Below, piece by piece: positions 31,565-40,673 of a stretch of 64,000 bases of DNA. Numbering within the stretch: the stretch's first letter is position 1; each line of letters starts with the position of its first letter. The position numbers were made by a program, and so were the translations under genes. The stretch comes from Leucobacter sp. UT-8R-CII-1-4. GTDB lineage: Bacteria; Actinomycetota; Actinomycetes; Actinomycetales; Microbacteriaceae. A model generated the notes under the pieces. The model was not told the DNA's origin. It saw only the letters and a list, made by a program, of their open reading frames with translations, and searched no databases. The stretch is from assembly GCF_030010235.1 (NCBI RefSeq), contig NZ_JASCRS010000001.1, positions 310,001 to 374,000 of the forward strand. Direction: 5' to 3'.

Positions 31565-34114
31565 ATGGCGAACGTTGAGGGCTATTCGATGATTGGGCGC
31601 CAGCAAGAACTGCGCCAAACACTGCAGTTCGTTCAATCCGGTTGGGATATTGAAATCGTAGGCAGACGCGGCGATGGCCGCTCAATATTTCTGAACGCAC
31701 TTTCTGAAAAGCTCTCTGAACGGGGCTGGCGCGTGCTTCGGGTCTACGCAAACGCTTCGCTGAGCAATACTCCGTTGAGTGCGCTCCATCTCGCGGGCCT
31801 CGTCCAAGAAGGCGGCCCCGCTCCGGCCACCATTGTGAGTGCCGCAGCACTATTACTCAAGCTAGCGAAAGAACAAAACTCTGTGCTGCTGGTTGATGAT
31901 CTCAGCGAACTCGATGAACTGAGCTGGGGCGTCATCCGCCACGTTCGCGCTGTCACCTCACTCACCATTGTCTCGACCGGGCTCGTAGGCGGCAATCTTG
32001 AAGGAAAACAGCTCTTACCGAGTGGCGGGATCCGCCCTGCGCTGCTGGTGAGACTTGGCCCACTCACTGTTGAAGAAATGCACGTGCTGCTGCAGCGCAG
32101 GCTCGGCGCTCCACTCGCACACTCTTCGCTGAGCAAGCTCTATGCCAAATCGGGTGGTATCCCCGAACTCGCCCTAGCCGTAGTTGAGGCGGGCCTTGCG
32201 CTCGGAAGCTTTGTGCAGTTGGAAGACACCTGGCACCTGGTTCGTGATTCCTGGAGTGAGGTGATAGACGGCGTTGTCTCACAGCATCTCTCCTCCCTCA
32301 CCCCGAATGAACAATTGGCGCTCAAACGGCTCTCGCTAGCCGGGCTCATTGATTTCGATGACTCTCTGCGGCTCGTTTCGGCAGACACGATCGAACGATT
32401 AGAAGCACGAGATATCGTGCATTTTTACCCTTCGGGAGACCGAAAGTGGCTAACGATCGCTCCCCCGTTGCTCGCCGAATATTTCCAGCAAAACATTCGG
32501 GTTGCAAAGTCACTGAAATCGCAGGGAGAAATAGCTCGGGGCCACACAGACGGTGCTCCAGCGGCGAATACGGCGATCAAGATTCCCGACACAGACCCGC
32601 TCTACGTGCGTCTCGTGTTTGACCATATGGAGCAGCGCACCACCCTTGCCGCTGATGAGTGGGCGACGACGCCCAGTGTTGAATCTGGTCTGAGATATCT
32701 CGAACTACTGAATGAGTCGCGCGCCACACAGTGGAAGGTGCGCGAGGTGTTGGCAGCGACCAGAGAGCTGGCCGCCACTCCAGAAGAGATCGCCCGTGTC
32801 GATGTCTGGAGTGTCTGGTGGCTCGCCTACGGAGAAGAAGATTTCGAAGCAGCGCTGGCTTCGGCTGTGCCCAAGGTTGAGCACGGTTCTTATGGTCGGC
32901 TACTCGATGCGTCTCGGGTTCGAGTGCAGCTTGAACTTGGTCACCCGCCGGGCAGAGCGGAAGAGCTGCTCTCTGATGTTGATGGCCTGCCCATTGAGGT
33001 ACAACTTGAGTTAGATACCACTCGGGCACTGCTCTACCTAAACCAAGGCAGATTTAGCGAAGCGAAGGATCTGTTGCACCTCTCCGTGCCAAGCGCTCAA
33101 AGCAACATCGGAATCTTGCACAACGTGGTACTCGGTTTCGCGCTGCTCGGTCTCGGCGAGTTTTCACAGTCAGTCTCAATTGCGATTGAAGGATATTTTG
33201 AGGCTCGCGAGCGCTTTGATGCAGCGAGCATGGCGGCCTACGGTTACCTCCTTTCAGTAGTGCTCGCCGTGTCTGGCCAAGACCAGCAGCTACAAGTACT
33301 GCGTTCAACCGCGACAGCTCTTGGTGGCGCACCTCATTTTCCGAAAATTGCCTACCTCGGCATCCTGTTCACGGCAACAATTGGTGCAGGTAGGCTCCGT
33401 CGAAAAGACGAGATTCGTGCAATCGGAGAAGAACTGGATCTCACCATTTATCCGGAGGGAAAAGGTGCCAACGCCGGAGGTATCTGGGAGCCACTAAAGC
33501 AAATAGCCATTCTGGGTGGTACCGATTCAACCGCAGACCTGCTCTGGGAAAGCGGTCAAGGTCTTATCAAACGAGAACTACTCTTCTCTGGCGCAATGTC
33601 CTGCCTGGTCGCCGTTGAGCTCAGGCCCGAATCCGACCGTCTCGAAACTCTGATTCTGCAGCTTGAGAATGTGCGAGGCGAGCTGATTGATGCATTCCTC
33701 GACTATTTGCGAGCGGTCATCAATGAAGATACCGGTGCTCTGCTCGCAGTTATTGAGCGGCTCCGCGCCTGCGGTTGTGTACTCCAGGCGGTTCGGGCGC
33801 ATAGGATCGCGGCGAGGATCAAACGCGACAGCGGTGATTTCTCAGTGGCTGAGCAGATTGACGGCATGGCACGGGCCTTCATTGAGAAATTTGACGCCAA
33901 TGCTTTTGACCTCGTGCAACTGGGTCTAGATCAATCGGTGCTCACCGCGCGCGAAAAAGAAATCGCACACCTGGTCGCGGAGGGTCTCACGAATCATCAG
34001 ATCGCAGAAAGCCTGGTATTGAGTGTGCGTACAGTTGAGAACCACGTGCATCGCATTATTCGCAAGCTGGGTGTACGGTCTCGGCACCAGGTTGGCGCGC
34101 TGATCGAGCGCTAG
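31565..34114 (+). CDS. Large LuxR-family ATPase-type regulator with altered Walker A
   Basis: 849 residues. An AAA/STAND-type domain sits at the N-terminus, a TPR-like helical region in the middle, and a LuxR helix-turn-helix at the C-terminus ('LTAREKEIAHLVAEGLTNHQIAESL', 'VENHVHRIIRKLGV'). The P-loop reads GRRGDGRS (33-40): Arg39 replaces the nearly invariant lysine. Walker B 'SVLLVDDLSELDELS' is present. The ATG at 31565 follows GGGGG. It stands alone after 1.3 kb of non-coding DNA. Targets are unknown; it may regulate from the unusual upstream region. Confidence 0.88.
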   Translation: MANVEGYSMIGRQQELRQTLQFVQSGWDIEIVGRRGDGRSIFLNALSEKLSERGWRVLRVYANASLSNTPLSALHLAGLVQEGGPAPATIVSAAALLLKLAKEQNSVLLVDDLSELDELSWGVIRHVRAVTSLTIVSTGLVGGNLEGKQLLPSGGIRPALLVRLGPLTVEEMHVLLQRRLGAPLAHSSLSKLYAKSGGIPELALAVVEAGLALGSFVQLEDTWHLVRDSWSEVIDGVVSQHLSSLTPNEQLALKRLSLAGLIDFDDSLRLVSADTIERLEARDIVHFYPSGDRKWLTIAPPLLAEYFQQNIRVAKSLKSQGEIARGHTDGAPAANTAIKIPDTDPLYVRLVFDHMEQRTTLAADEWATTPSVESGLRYLELLNESRATQWKVREVLAATRELAATPEEIARVDVWSVWWLAYGEEDFEAALASAVPKVEHGSYGRLLDASRVRVQLELGHPPGRAEELLSDVDGLPIEVQLELDTTRALLYLNQGRFSEAKDLLHLSVPSAQSNIGILHNVVLGFALLGLGEFSQSVSIAIEGYFEARERFDAASMAAYGYLLSVVLAVSGQDQQLQVLRSTATALGGAPHFPKIAYLGILFTATIGAGRLRRKDEIRAIGEELDLTIYPEGKGANAGGIWEPLKQIAILGGTDSTADLLWESGQGLIKRELLFSGAMSCLVAVELRPESDRLETLILQLENVRGELIDAFLDYLRAVINEDTGALLAVIERLRACGCVLQAVRAHRIAARIKRDSGDFSVAEQIDGMARAFIEKFDANAFDLVQLGLDQSVLTAREKEIAHLVAEGLTNHQIAESLVLSVRTVENHVHRIIRKLGVRSRHQVGALIER

Positions 34115-34121
34115 CCGCGCG

Positions 34122-34185
34122 GATGGTGTGGGACGTCAACGCTCCCGCACCATCGGACGCGCAATGTGAAGTGGGTGCGGGAGCG
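34122..34185 (+). terminator. Mutually exclusive hairpins after the LuxR gene
   Basis: The segment 34140-34154 can pair with upstream 34122-34133 (12 bp, one G-U) or with downstream 34174-34185 (perfect 12 bp, with 34140-34151). Only one can form at a time. Neither is followed by a clear T run. It may be a terminator or a switch. The rest of the gap 34115-34470 shows no gene. Confidence 0.45.
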
Positions 34186-34470
34186 GACATCGCCAGCAGG
34201 CTCACAGAGCGAACCGGCACTCACCACTTTGCCCTGCTCCGTAGCACCGACCTGCTGATTTCACACAAATAGAGTGGTGATGCACTGTACTTGAGTATTT
34301 CAATCCTGCGTCTGGTCTCAGCCCGATGAATACAGAGGTCAATAGTGCCGCGAAATACACCTAAAGTCGTTTCGGGATCGCCTGGACTCCAGATGGAGTG
34401 AGAGCCTCGTCTTACAACTTGCTACGCTTAAAACAAAGCGATGCAACGAAGTGACGAAACGAGAAGTGCG

Positions 34471-35379
34471 ATGACAGAGCAGACTCCACAAGATCCGGCA
34501 ACTGGTGACAACTCGACACCAACAACACCGGAGCAGCCTGCACCGCAGCCACCGGCACCGCAATATTCGGCACCACAGCAGTACCCAGCTCCACAGCAAC
34601 CCCAGCAATACCCAGCTCCACAGCAGCCACAGCAATACCCAGCACCGCAACAGCCCCAGCAGTACCCCACGCCACAGCAGCCCGGAAGCGGGTACTACAG
34701 CTACGCTGAACAGCCGGCTCCAGCCGCACCGGGTGCACCAGCTGTATCTGCAATGCCCGGCGCTCCTATGCCGCCCGCGCAAGAGCCAACCAACACCCTG
34801 GCGATACTCTCGTTGATCCTCGCATTTATTGTCGCGCCAGCGGGCATTATTACCGGTCATATCGCGCTCGGGAAAATCAAGCGCACGGGCGAACCGGGTC
34901 GAGGCATTGCCCTCGCCGGCACCATCGTCGGGTACGTATTTACCGGTCTCGCTGTAATCGGCACGGTTATTGCGATCATGTTCACCGTGCTCCTGGGTGG
35001 TATCGCCTATACCGCGGCTGGCAGCGGTATACAGCAGCTCGAAGAGTATGGCGAGTATGGCGACTTCGATTCGAACGACTACGGCACGGACCGATCCAGC
35101 GGAGATCTCCTCGACACCCCAGAAAAGGTGCTCGAAGCCTGGCAGCCATGCGCGCTTGCGCTGGAGATCGACACCAACGACGGAGACGCGTTCTACGACG
35201 ATATCGAGTGGCTAGCAGCCCAGGAAGCGCTCGCTCGACTGATGGATCCAAGCCCCGAGGCCGACGCCATTCGCGAGTACGTCGACTATCTAGTCACCAA
35301 CGAGTCTTTCGACTACAACCTCACCGCGGCTTACGTTGATGCCCTCGCTGCGTCTTCAGCCAAGCTCTGCACCCAGTAA
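34471..35379 (+). CDS. Pro/Gln-repeat membrane protein with DUF4190-like domain
   Basis: 302 residues. A cytosolic N-terminal tail of about 100 residues is Pro/Gln-rich, including four tandem 9-residue repeats (QYPAPQQPQ type). Two hydrophobic helices follow with the DUF4190 pattern ('LAILSLILAFIVAPAGIITGHIALGKIKRTGE' in pieces, 'GIALAGTIVGYVFTGLAVIGTV'). A C-terminal domain of about 100 residues is acidic and probably outside. Such proteins are common and uncharacterised in actinobacteria. ATG at 34471 is preferred over 34441; both have weak ribosome sites. Confidence 0.8.
   Translation: MTEQTPQDPATGDNSTPTTPEQPAPQPPAPQYSAPQQYPAPQQPQQYPAPQQPQQYPAPQQPQQYPTPQQPGSGYYSYAEQPAPAAPGAPAVSAMPGAPMPPAQEPTNTLAILSLILAFIVAPAGIITGHIALGKIKRTGEPGRGIALAGTIVGYVFTGLAVIGTVIAIMFTVLLGGIAYTAAGSGIQQLEEYGEYGDFDSNDYGTDRSSGDLLDTPEKVLEAWQPCALALEIDTNDGDAFYDDIEWLAAQEALARLMDPSPEADAIREYVDYLVTNESFDYNLTAAYVDALAASSAKLCTQ
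34579..34686 (+). repeat. Four 27-bp tandem repeats in the Pro/Gln-rich tail
   Basis: Units at 34579-34605, 34606-34632, 34633-34659 and 34660-34686 each encode a QYPAPQQPQ-like nonapeptide. The last two units have drifted. Copy number may vary between strains by slippage. Confidence 0.85.
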
Positions 35380-35458
35380 TTTTGGTCGTGCGCCGCACCA
35401 ATTTTCGCGGCGCAGGGCAAGTAATCTTCAATCTCTTCAGCTCCGAAAAGGAACACTT

Positions 35459-36445
35459 GTGAATACTCCGATTCGTATCGGCATCGTTGGCTACGGCAAT
35501 CTCGGACGCGGCGTTGAGACCGCGATTGGACTGAATAACGACCTCGAGCTTGTTGGCGTATTCTCACGCCGTGATCCGGGAAGCGTCATCACGCTGAACG
35601 AAGCAACTCGGGTATATCCGTATTCAGATCTTGCGATGGATCGCGACGACATCGACGTGCTTGTGCTTTGCGGCGGCTCGCGCTCAGACTTGCCCGTGCA
35701 GACCCCTGAGCTCGCAGCCCGCTACTCTGTGGTTGATAGCTATGACAACCATGCTCACATTCCTGAGCATTTCGCCGCTGTCGACGCTGTAGCTGCCGGC
35801 GCCGGCACTACCGCCATCATTTCGACCGGTTGGGACCCAGGAATGTTCTCGCTCAACCGGGTGTTCGGTGAGGCGATTCTGCCCAAGGGCGAGAGCTACA
35901 CTTTCTGGGGGCGTGGACTGAGCCAGGGCCACTCAGAGGCATTGCGCCGTGTGCCAGGTGTGGCTGACGGTGTGCAGTACACACTTCCTGCCGAAGACGC
36001 TATTGCACGGGTTCGGTCGGGCGAGAACCCAGAACTTTCCACCCGTGACAAGCACACTCGTGAGTGTTTTGTGGTGCTCGCCGAGGGCTCCGATGCTGAC
36101 ACAGTTCGCGAAGAAATTGTCACGATGCCCGATTACTTTGAGCCCTATGACACCACGGTTCACTTCATTTCAGCAGAAGAGCTCGCCCGCGACCACCAGG
36201 GCATGCCGCACGGCGGTTTTGTGATTCGCAGCGGCTCGACCTCAGCAGACACCACGCAGGTCATTGAGTACCGTCTGGCGCTCGACTCGAACCCAGAGTT
36301 TACGGCCGCCGTGCTCGTCGCCTATGCGCGGGCGGCTGCGCGCATGAGCCGCGCTGGTGACCACGGCGCGAAAACCGTGTACGACGTTGCCCCAGGCCTG
36401 CTGTCACCTCGCTCGGCGGCAGAGTTACGCGCCGACCTGCTCTAG
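35459..36445 (+). CDS. ddh: meso-Diaminopimelate D-dehydrogenase
   Basis: 328 residues. The NADP fold is 'IGIVGYGNLGRGVETAI' at the N-terminus. 'CGGSRSDLP', 'SYDNHAHIPEHF' and 'STGWDPGMFSLNRVFGEAILP' are characteristic of Ddh. It makes meso-diaminopimelate in one step from tetrahydrodipicolinate, NADPH and ammonia, a shortcut in lysine and cell-wall synthesis. The GTG start at 35459 has AAAGGAA seven bases before it. Confidence 0.94.
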   Translation: MNTPIRIGIVGYGNLGRGVETAIGLNNDLELVGVFSRRDPGSVITLNEATRVYPYSDLAMDRDDIDVLVLCGGSRSDLPVQTPELAARYSVVDSYDNHAHIPEHFAAVDAVAAGAGTTAIISTGWDPGMFSLNRVFGEAILPKGESYTFWGRGLSQGHSEALRRVPGVADGVQYTLPAEDAIARVRSGENPELSTRDKHTRECFVVLAEGSDADTVREEIVTMPDYFEPYDTTVHFISAEELARDHQGMPHGGFVIRSGSTSADTTQVIEYRLALDSNPEFTAAVLVAYARAAARMSRAGDHGAKTVYDVAPGLLSPRSAAELRADLL

Positions 36446-36508
36446 AAGCATCGGTGAGTCGCAACTCACCCACTTGCCATTCATTCGAAGATATGTTCGA
36501 ATGAATGC

Positions 36509-37570
36509 GTGAGATGGAGTAGCCAGGCTGTCGGCTCAGCCCGCGATACGCAGAGTGCACTGCCTGGCCTTGAGCTGTCTGAAATGGCTGCCATGCCGGG
36601 CCATCTGCGCACGGTTCGCTCGCCAGAGTTTGCGGGAATGGTGTTTCACGAGGTACTCGCCAAAAGCGCACTCAATCGAGTTCCAGGTCAATCGTCAATG
36701 CCATTCTCCTGGACGGTGAACCCCTATCGCGGCTGCTCGCACGCCTGCGTGTACTGCTTCGCACGAGGAAGTCACCGCTACCTCGATCTTGATACTGGTC
36801 GCGATTTTGACTCCCAGATTGTGGTCAAGGTAAATGTGGCTGAGCTGCTCGACCGCGAGCTAGCTAAGCCAAGCTGGCAGGGCGAGTACGTCGCGCTCGG
36901 CACAAACACTGACCCCTATCAGCGCGCCGAGGGCCGCTACCGCCTCATGCCCGGAATCATCGAGGCTCTCGCACGACGGCAAACCCCAGTCTCGATTCTC
37001 ACCAAGGGCACACTGCTGCGTCGCGATCTTGCCCAACTCGCGGACGCAAATTCGCGCGCTTCTGTCACGATCGCGATGTCGATTGCGATCGGTGAGCACG
37101 AACTTCAACAGTCCATCGAACCCGGCACACCTACGACCAGAGCGAGACTCGAAACCATTGCCGCTGCGCGGGCTGCGGGTTTTGCGCCGATGGTGTTCAT
37201 CATGCCGGTGCTTCCATATCTCACCGATTCAACGGAGCAGCTCAATACACTGCTGCGCGACATTAGCGCTGCAGGTGCCGAATCGGTTATGTATGGCCCG
37301 CTGCATCTGCGCAGTCACGTCAAACCGTGGTTTTTTGAGTGGCTTGAACGCGAACACCCTGATTTAGTACAGCCCTATCGTTCGCTTTACCCGGGCGCCT
37401 CAAGCAAGGCGCCGCAGCGTTATCGACTTGAGCTGGCAGGCAGAATTCGGCCGCTCATGCGCCGATACGGCCTAGATGCTCGACCCGCAAATAGACCTGC
37501 CGCGTCAGTGGCCCTGCGAACGAGTGCCACCCAGCTTCCTGGGGTTCCGAGCCCACCTACACTGTTTTAG
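36509..37570 (+). CDS. Radical SAM protein of the Rv2578c family
   Basis: 353 residues. The 4Fe-4S cluster cysteines are C76, C80 and C83 in 'GCSHACVYC'. 'VALGTNTDPYQRAEG' and 'VSILTKGTLLRRDL' match the SplB-like/Rv2578c branch. The reaction is unknown. A GTG start gives 'MRWSSQAV', the usual beginning for the family. Its 3' end overlaps the convergent TRIC gene by 14 bp. Confidence 0.87.
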   Translation: MRWSSQAVGSARDTQSALPGLELSEMAAMPGHLRTVRSPEFAGMVFHEVLAKSALNRVPGQSSMPFSWTVNPYRGCSHACVYCFARGSHRYLDLDTGRDFDSQIVVKVNVAELLDRELAKPSWQGEYVALGTNTDPYQRAEGRYRLMPGIIEALARRQTPVSILTKGTLLRRDLAQLADANSRASVTIAMSIAIGEHELQQSIEPGTPTTRARLETIAAARAAGFAPMVFIMPVLPYLTDSTEQLNTLLRDISAAGAESVMYGPLHLRSHVKPWFFEWLEREHPDLVQPYRSLYPGASSKAPQRYRLELAGRIRPLMRRYGLDARPANRPAASVALRTSATQLPGVPSPPTLF

Positions 37571-38375
37571 GGTCGTCTCTGCTCTCGCCATGTCGCCCGT
37601 GTTTTGGCGAGGACTCGTCGCCGGCTTGATTTTCTTTGGCAAACGAGTCAAGGTCGGGCAGAGTGATCGGCACGGTGAGCACACCCGTGTGAAGCGCCTC
37701 TTCGATCACCGCTTCAACCTGCTTCTGCTTGCGCAACTGGAGGCGACTCAAGGCCCGTTGCTCTGGCAAACTCCAACCAAAACGAACGGCGAGCAAACGC
37801 AGCAGAGTCGTCACGACAACGCAGGCGATACCAGCGATAAACACCGGCACGTTAAAAACGAGGATCAGCGTGGCGAGCACGCCCACACCGGCGAGTGCCG
37901 CGAAGGCGTAGAGCGATCCAACGTGCATGAGAGCGATCGGAATGTTCAAGATTACATCGCGCACCACGCCGCCACCGACACCCGAGATGACGCCGATAAA
38001 CAGTGCTGGAACCACCGGCAGCCCTAGCGCGAGAGCCTTGGTGGCACCAATCGCGGCAAACATGCCGAGGCTGAGCGCGTCAAAAAGCGTGATCACCGGA
38101 TCGACCCGGCGCAATAGCCGGGGCAGAAGCATGCCGACAAAGGCTGCGCCGACCGCCGTCACCAAATACCAGTTGTTTGCAAAAGCCGCTGGCGATACGT
38201 TGAGCAAAATGTCGCGCAAAAAACCGCCACCGATACCGGTTGCGATACCGATAATTGCCACCCCGAGCAGGTCGATCCGTTTGAACCCCGCCGCGTACAT
38301 GGCGCCCTGCAAACTGCCGACGCCAACAGCGACCAAGTCGAAGGCAATTGGTGTGTGAAAAGTCTCTGCGGTCAC
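37557..38375 (-). CDS. TRIC-type cation channel family protein (YadS/YicG-like)
   Basis: 272 residues. The membrane part is an internal duplication of three helices each, with a 'GIGGGFLRDILLN' motif in the first half and 'GVGGGVVRDVILN' in the second. Bacterial and animal TRIC proteins conduct monovalent cations, chiefly potassium. A hydrophilic C-terminal tail of about 60 residues, rich in charged residues, follows and is cytosolic or disordered. Confidence 0.88.
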   Translation of the reverse strand: MTAETFHTPIAFDLVAVGVGSLQGAMYAAGFKRIDLLGVAIIGIATGIGGGFLRDILLNVSPAAFANNWYLVTAVGAAFVGMLLPRLLRRVDPVITLFDALSLGMFAAIGATKALALGLPVVPALFIGVISGVGGGVVRDVILNIPIALMHVGSLYAFAALAGVGVLATLILVFNVPVFIAGIACVVVTTLLRLLAVRFGWSLPEQRALSRLQLRKQKQVEAVIEEALHTGVLTVPITLPDLDSFAKENQAGDESSPKHGRHGESRDDPKTV

Positions 38376-38422
38376 ACTACTATTCTGCCGCGTTTTTGGC
38401 TCACGCTGATACGCGAGAACGC

Positions 38423-39514
38423 CTAGTACGCCTGAACGTCGGTAACGGGCAGGGTCGAGTCAGCCCCAAAGTTCAGCGACGATGGATCGTGCCCAGCCGC
38501 AAACAATTGCGCACCGAGAGAGGCAATCATGGCGCCGTTGTCGGTGCAGAGCGAGAGTGGCGGCACCCGGAGTTCAACACCCTGCGCAGCGCAGCGTTCG
38601 GCAGCGAGCTCACGGACTCTGGCGTTCGCCGCGACACCACCGCCGAGCAGTAGACGCGGCACGCCGAGGTCTGCGCAGGCGGCGAGCGCTTTAGCGGTCA
38701 GCACATCGGCGACTGCCTCTCGGAAGCTGGCGGCGACGTCTGCGACGGGAATCTCTGCGCCCGAGTCCTGCTGTTGCTCAACCCACCGAGCAACCGAAGT
38801 TTTGAGCCCTGAGAACGAGAAGTCGTAGCGATGACGCTCAAGGTCTTTCGCCTTTGAGAGGCCCCGTGGAAAACGAATTGCGTTGCGGTCACCTTCTGCC
38901 GCCAAACGGTCGATGTGTGGACCACCGGGATAGGGCAGACCAAGCAATCGAGCAACCTTGTCGAAGGCTTCGCCTGCAGCATCGTCGATAGTTTCGCCCA
39001 GTAGCTCAACATCACTCACCAGGTCGCGCACCAATAGCAGTGAAGTGTGGCCGCCTGAAACCAGCAGCGCAACCGTCGGTAACTCGAGCTCACCGATCGC
39101 GCCCTCAATGCCCGCGACACCGCGCAGCCCCTCCCCCTGCAGCAAATCTGCGCCGACATGGCCGACCAGGTGGTTCACCGCGTAAAGGGGTTTATCGAGT
39201 GCGATAGCAAGCGACTTCGCAGCCGAGACACCAACCATAAGCGCACCTGCGAGCCCGGGGCCGCAGGTGACCGCTATGGCATCAAGTTCATCAAAAGTCA
39301 CACCTGCTTCGGCGATAGCTTTCTCAAGGGTTGGCTGCATCGCTTCAAGGTGCGCTCGCGCCGCCACCTCCGGCACTACCCCGCCGTAGCGAGCGTGTTC
39401 GTCCATCGACGAAGCGATGGTGTTTGCGAGCAGCGTACGCCCACGCACAATTCCGACACCTGTTTCATCGCAGCTGGTTTCAATACCGAGCACGAGAGGT
39501 TCAGCGACGCTCAT
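38423..39514 (-). CDS. tsaD: tRNA threonylcarbamoyltransferase TsaD
   Basis: 363 residues of the Kae1/Qri7/TsaD family. The start '[15 protein letters not shown]', the iron-binding histidines in '[11 protein letters not shown]' and '[11 protein letters not shown]', and '[17 protein letters not shown]' are diagnostic. With TsaB and TsaE it transfers threonylcarbamoyl to A37 of ANN-decoding tRNAs. It is last in the operon; its start overlaps the rimI stop by four bases. Confidence 0.96.
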   Translation of the reverse strand: MSVAEPLVLGIETSCDETGVGIVRGRTLLANTIASSMDEHARYGGVVPEVAARAHLEAMQPTLEKAIAEAGVTFDELDAIAVTCGPGLAGALMVGVSAAKSLAIALDKPLYAVNHLVGHVGADLLQGEGLRGVAGIEGAIGELELPTVALLVSGGHTSLLLVRDLVSDVELLGETIDDAAGEAFDKVARLLGLPYPGGPHIDRLAAEGDRNAIRFPRGLSKAKDLERHRYDFSFSGLKTSVARWVEQQQDSGAEIPVADVAASFREAVADVLTAKALAACADLGVPRLLLGGGVAANARVRELAAERCAAQGVELRVPPLSLCTDNGAMIASLGAQLFAAGHDPSSLNFGADSTLPVTDVQAY

Positions 39515-39984
39515 CGACGATTCTCCATTTCCAATTGCATCACCACGGCGTCTACGTCATCTGGCTGGTAATACCGAGGCCGCACAGCAATCTCAGTAAA
39601 TCCAAGTGAGGCGTAAAGTGAACGCGCGATCGGGTTATCAGCGCGCACCTCAAGGAATACCTTGCGCACACCTCGCGAATCGGCCTCGTCGAGAAGGGCA
39701 TCCATCAACACCCTCCCGTGGCCGGCGCCGCGAACCTCAGGGGCAAGCGCGATCGTCTGAATATCGCCGTCTTCACCCACCGCGAGGAGCCCACCATACC
39801 CCTTTATCTCCCCCTGACCATTCAACAGCACCACATACTGCCGATGATCAGCCGTGAGTTCGTCGCGCATCATCTCGATGCTCCAGGCCTCGCGATCGAA
39901 CACAGCGTGCTCGATCGCCCAGATAGCGTCAAGATCTGCCAGAGTGGCGGCCCTCAGCTCAAATTCTGCCTCGGCTGCACTCAC
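39511..39984 (-). CDS. rimI: Ribosomal protein S18 N-acetyltransferase RimI (GNAT)
   Basis: 157 residues, a GNAT domain with the acetyl-CoA loop '[15 protein letters not shown]' and '[19 protein letters not shown]'. RimI acetylates the N-terminal alanine of S18. It sits between tsaB and tsaD as in many actinobacteria and overlaps both by four bases. Confidence 0.9.
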   Translation of the reverse strand: MSAAEAEFELRAATLADLDAIWAIEHAVFDREAWSIEMMRDELTADHRQYVVLLNGQGEIKGYGGLLAVGEDGDIQTIALAPEVRGAGHGRVLMDALLDEADSRGVRKVFLEVRADNPIARSLYASLGFTEIAVRPRYYQPDDVDAVVMQLEMENRR

Positions 39985-40673
39985 GCCGAAACTCGCTTCA
40001 CTGCGGCTGCCGGTTTCACATCAGGCGCCCGCAAGTAGAGCGCACGATCGGGTTCAAAGGCCGCACCCGCAACAAGTTTTCTTGCCGCAAGCTGCACCAA
40101 ACGAGCGGCCGGAATTCGCTCGGGCCAGACATCAGCGGGGCTCTCAAGATAGTCGGCTCTCGTCTCCAAACGAGGATCGCTGAGCCGCTGCGGCACCCCA
40201 GCCCAGTTGAGGCCCGCATAGTCAGTCACAAAGAGCTCTCGGCGCTTCGCATCTTGTACCACTCGAACCTCGGGCGCTGCGGCACCCGATTCAAGGATCG
40301 CAAGCGCGACAGCCTCGTGCCCTTGCACGGGCAAGAGCGGCACACCGCGGCCAACAGCGAATGCGTGTGCTGCGGCGATACCGACCCTCAGCCCAGTGAA
40401 TGGGCCGGGGCCGATGCCAGCAACCACCCCGGTGACTGCCGCGCTTGGCGCGCCGGCGAGCTCGAATGCACGAGCGATCACACTACCGATTGCTTCGGCA
40501 TGGCCGCGAGCGTCATCGCTTGACACCTCAAAGATTCGCCCGGCGTAACCGAGTGCGACGCTCGTGCCAAGCGAGGTATCGATGGCGAGCAGCACGTGTT
40601 CACCAAGTTCTGCTGCGAGAAGTTCACGCTCGCTCGGTGCCGCAGCAAACAGTTCAGCAGCGGGGGTCGTCAC
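39981..40673 (-). CDS. tsaB: tRNA threonylcarbamoyladenosine biosynthesis protein TsaB
   Basis: 230 residues. 'LLAIDTSLGTSVALG' and 'GIGPGPFTGLRVGIAAAHAFA' are typical of TsaB, the inactive paralogue that dimerises with TsaD. The N-terminus carries about 25 extra residues. The GTG start shares one base with the upstream TAG stop (TAGTG), giving tight coupling. Confidence 0.93.
   Translation of the reverse strand: MTTPAAELFAAAPSERELLAAELGEHVLLAIDTSLGTSVALGYAGRIFEVSSDDARGHAEAIGSVIARAFELAGAPSAAVTGVVAGIGPGPFTGLRVGIAAAHAFAVGRGVPLLPVQGHEAVALAILESGAAAPEVRVVQDAKRRELFVTDYAGLNWAGVPQRLSDPRLETRADYLESPADVWPERIPAARLVQLAARKLVAGAAFEPDRALYLRAPDVKPAAAVKRVSA

Noticed and set aside
34579-34686. Regular repeats that could suggest a CRISPR array
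   Set aside because: The units are 27 bp with no spacers and are in frame with a Pro/Gln-rich protein tail.
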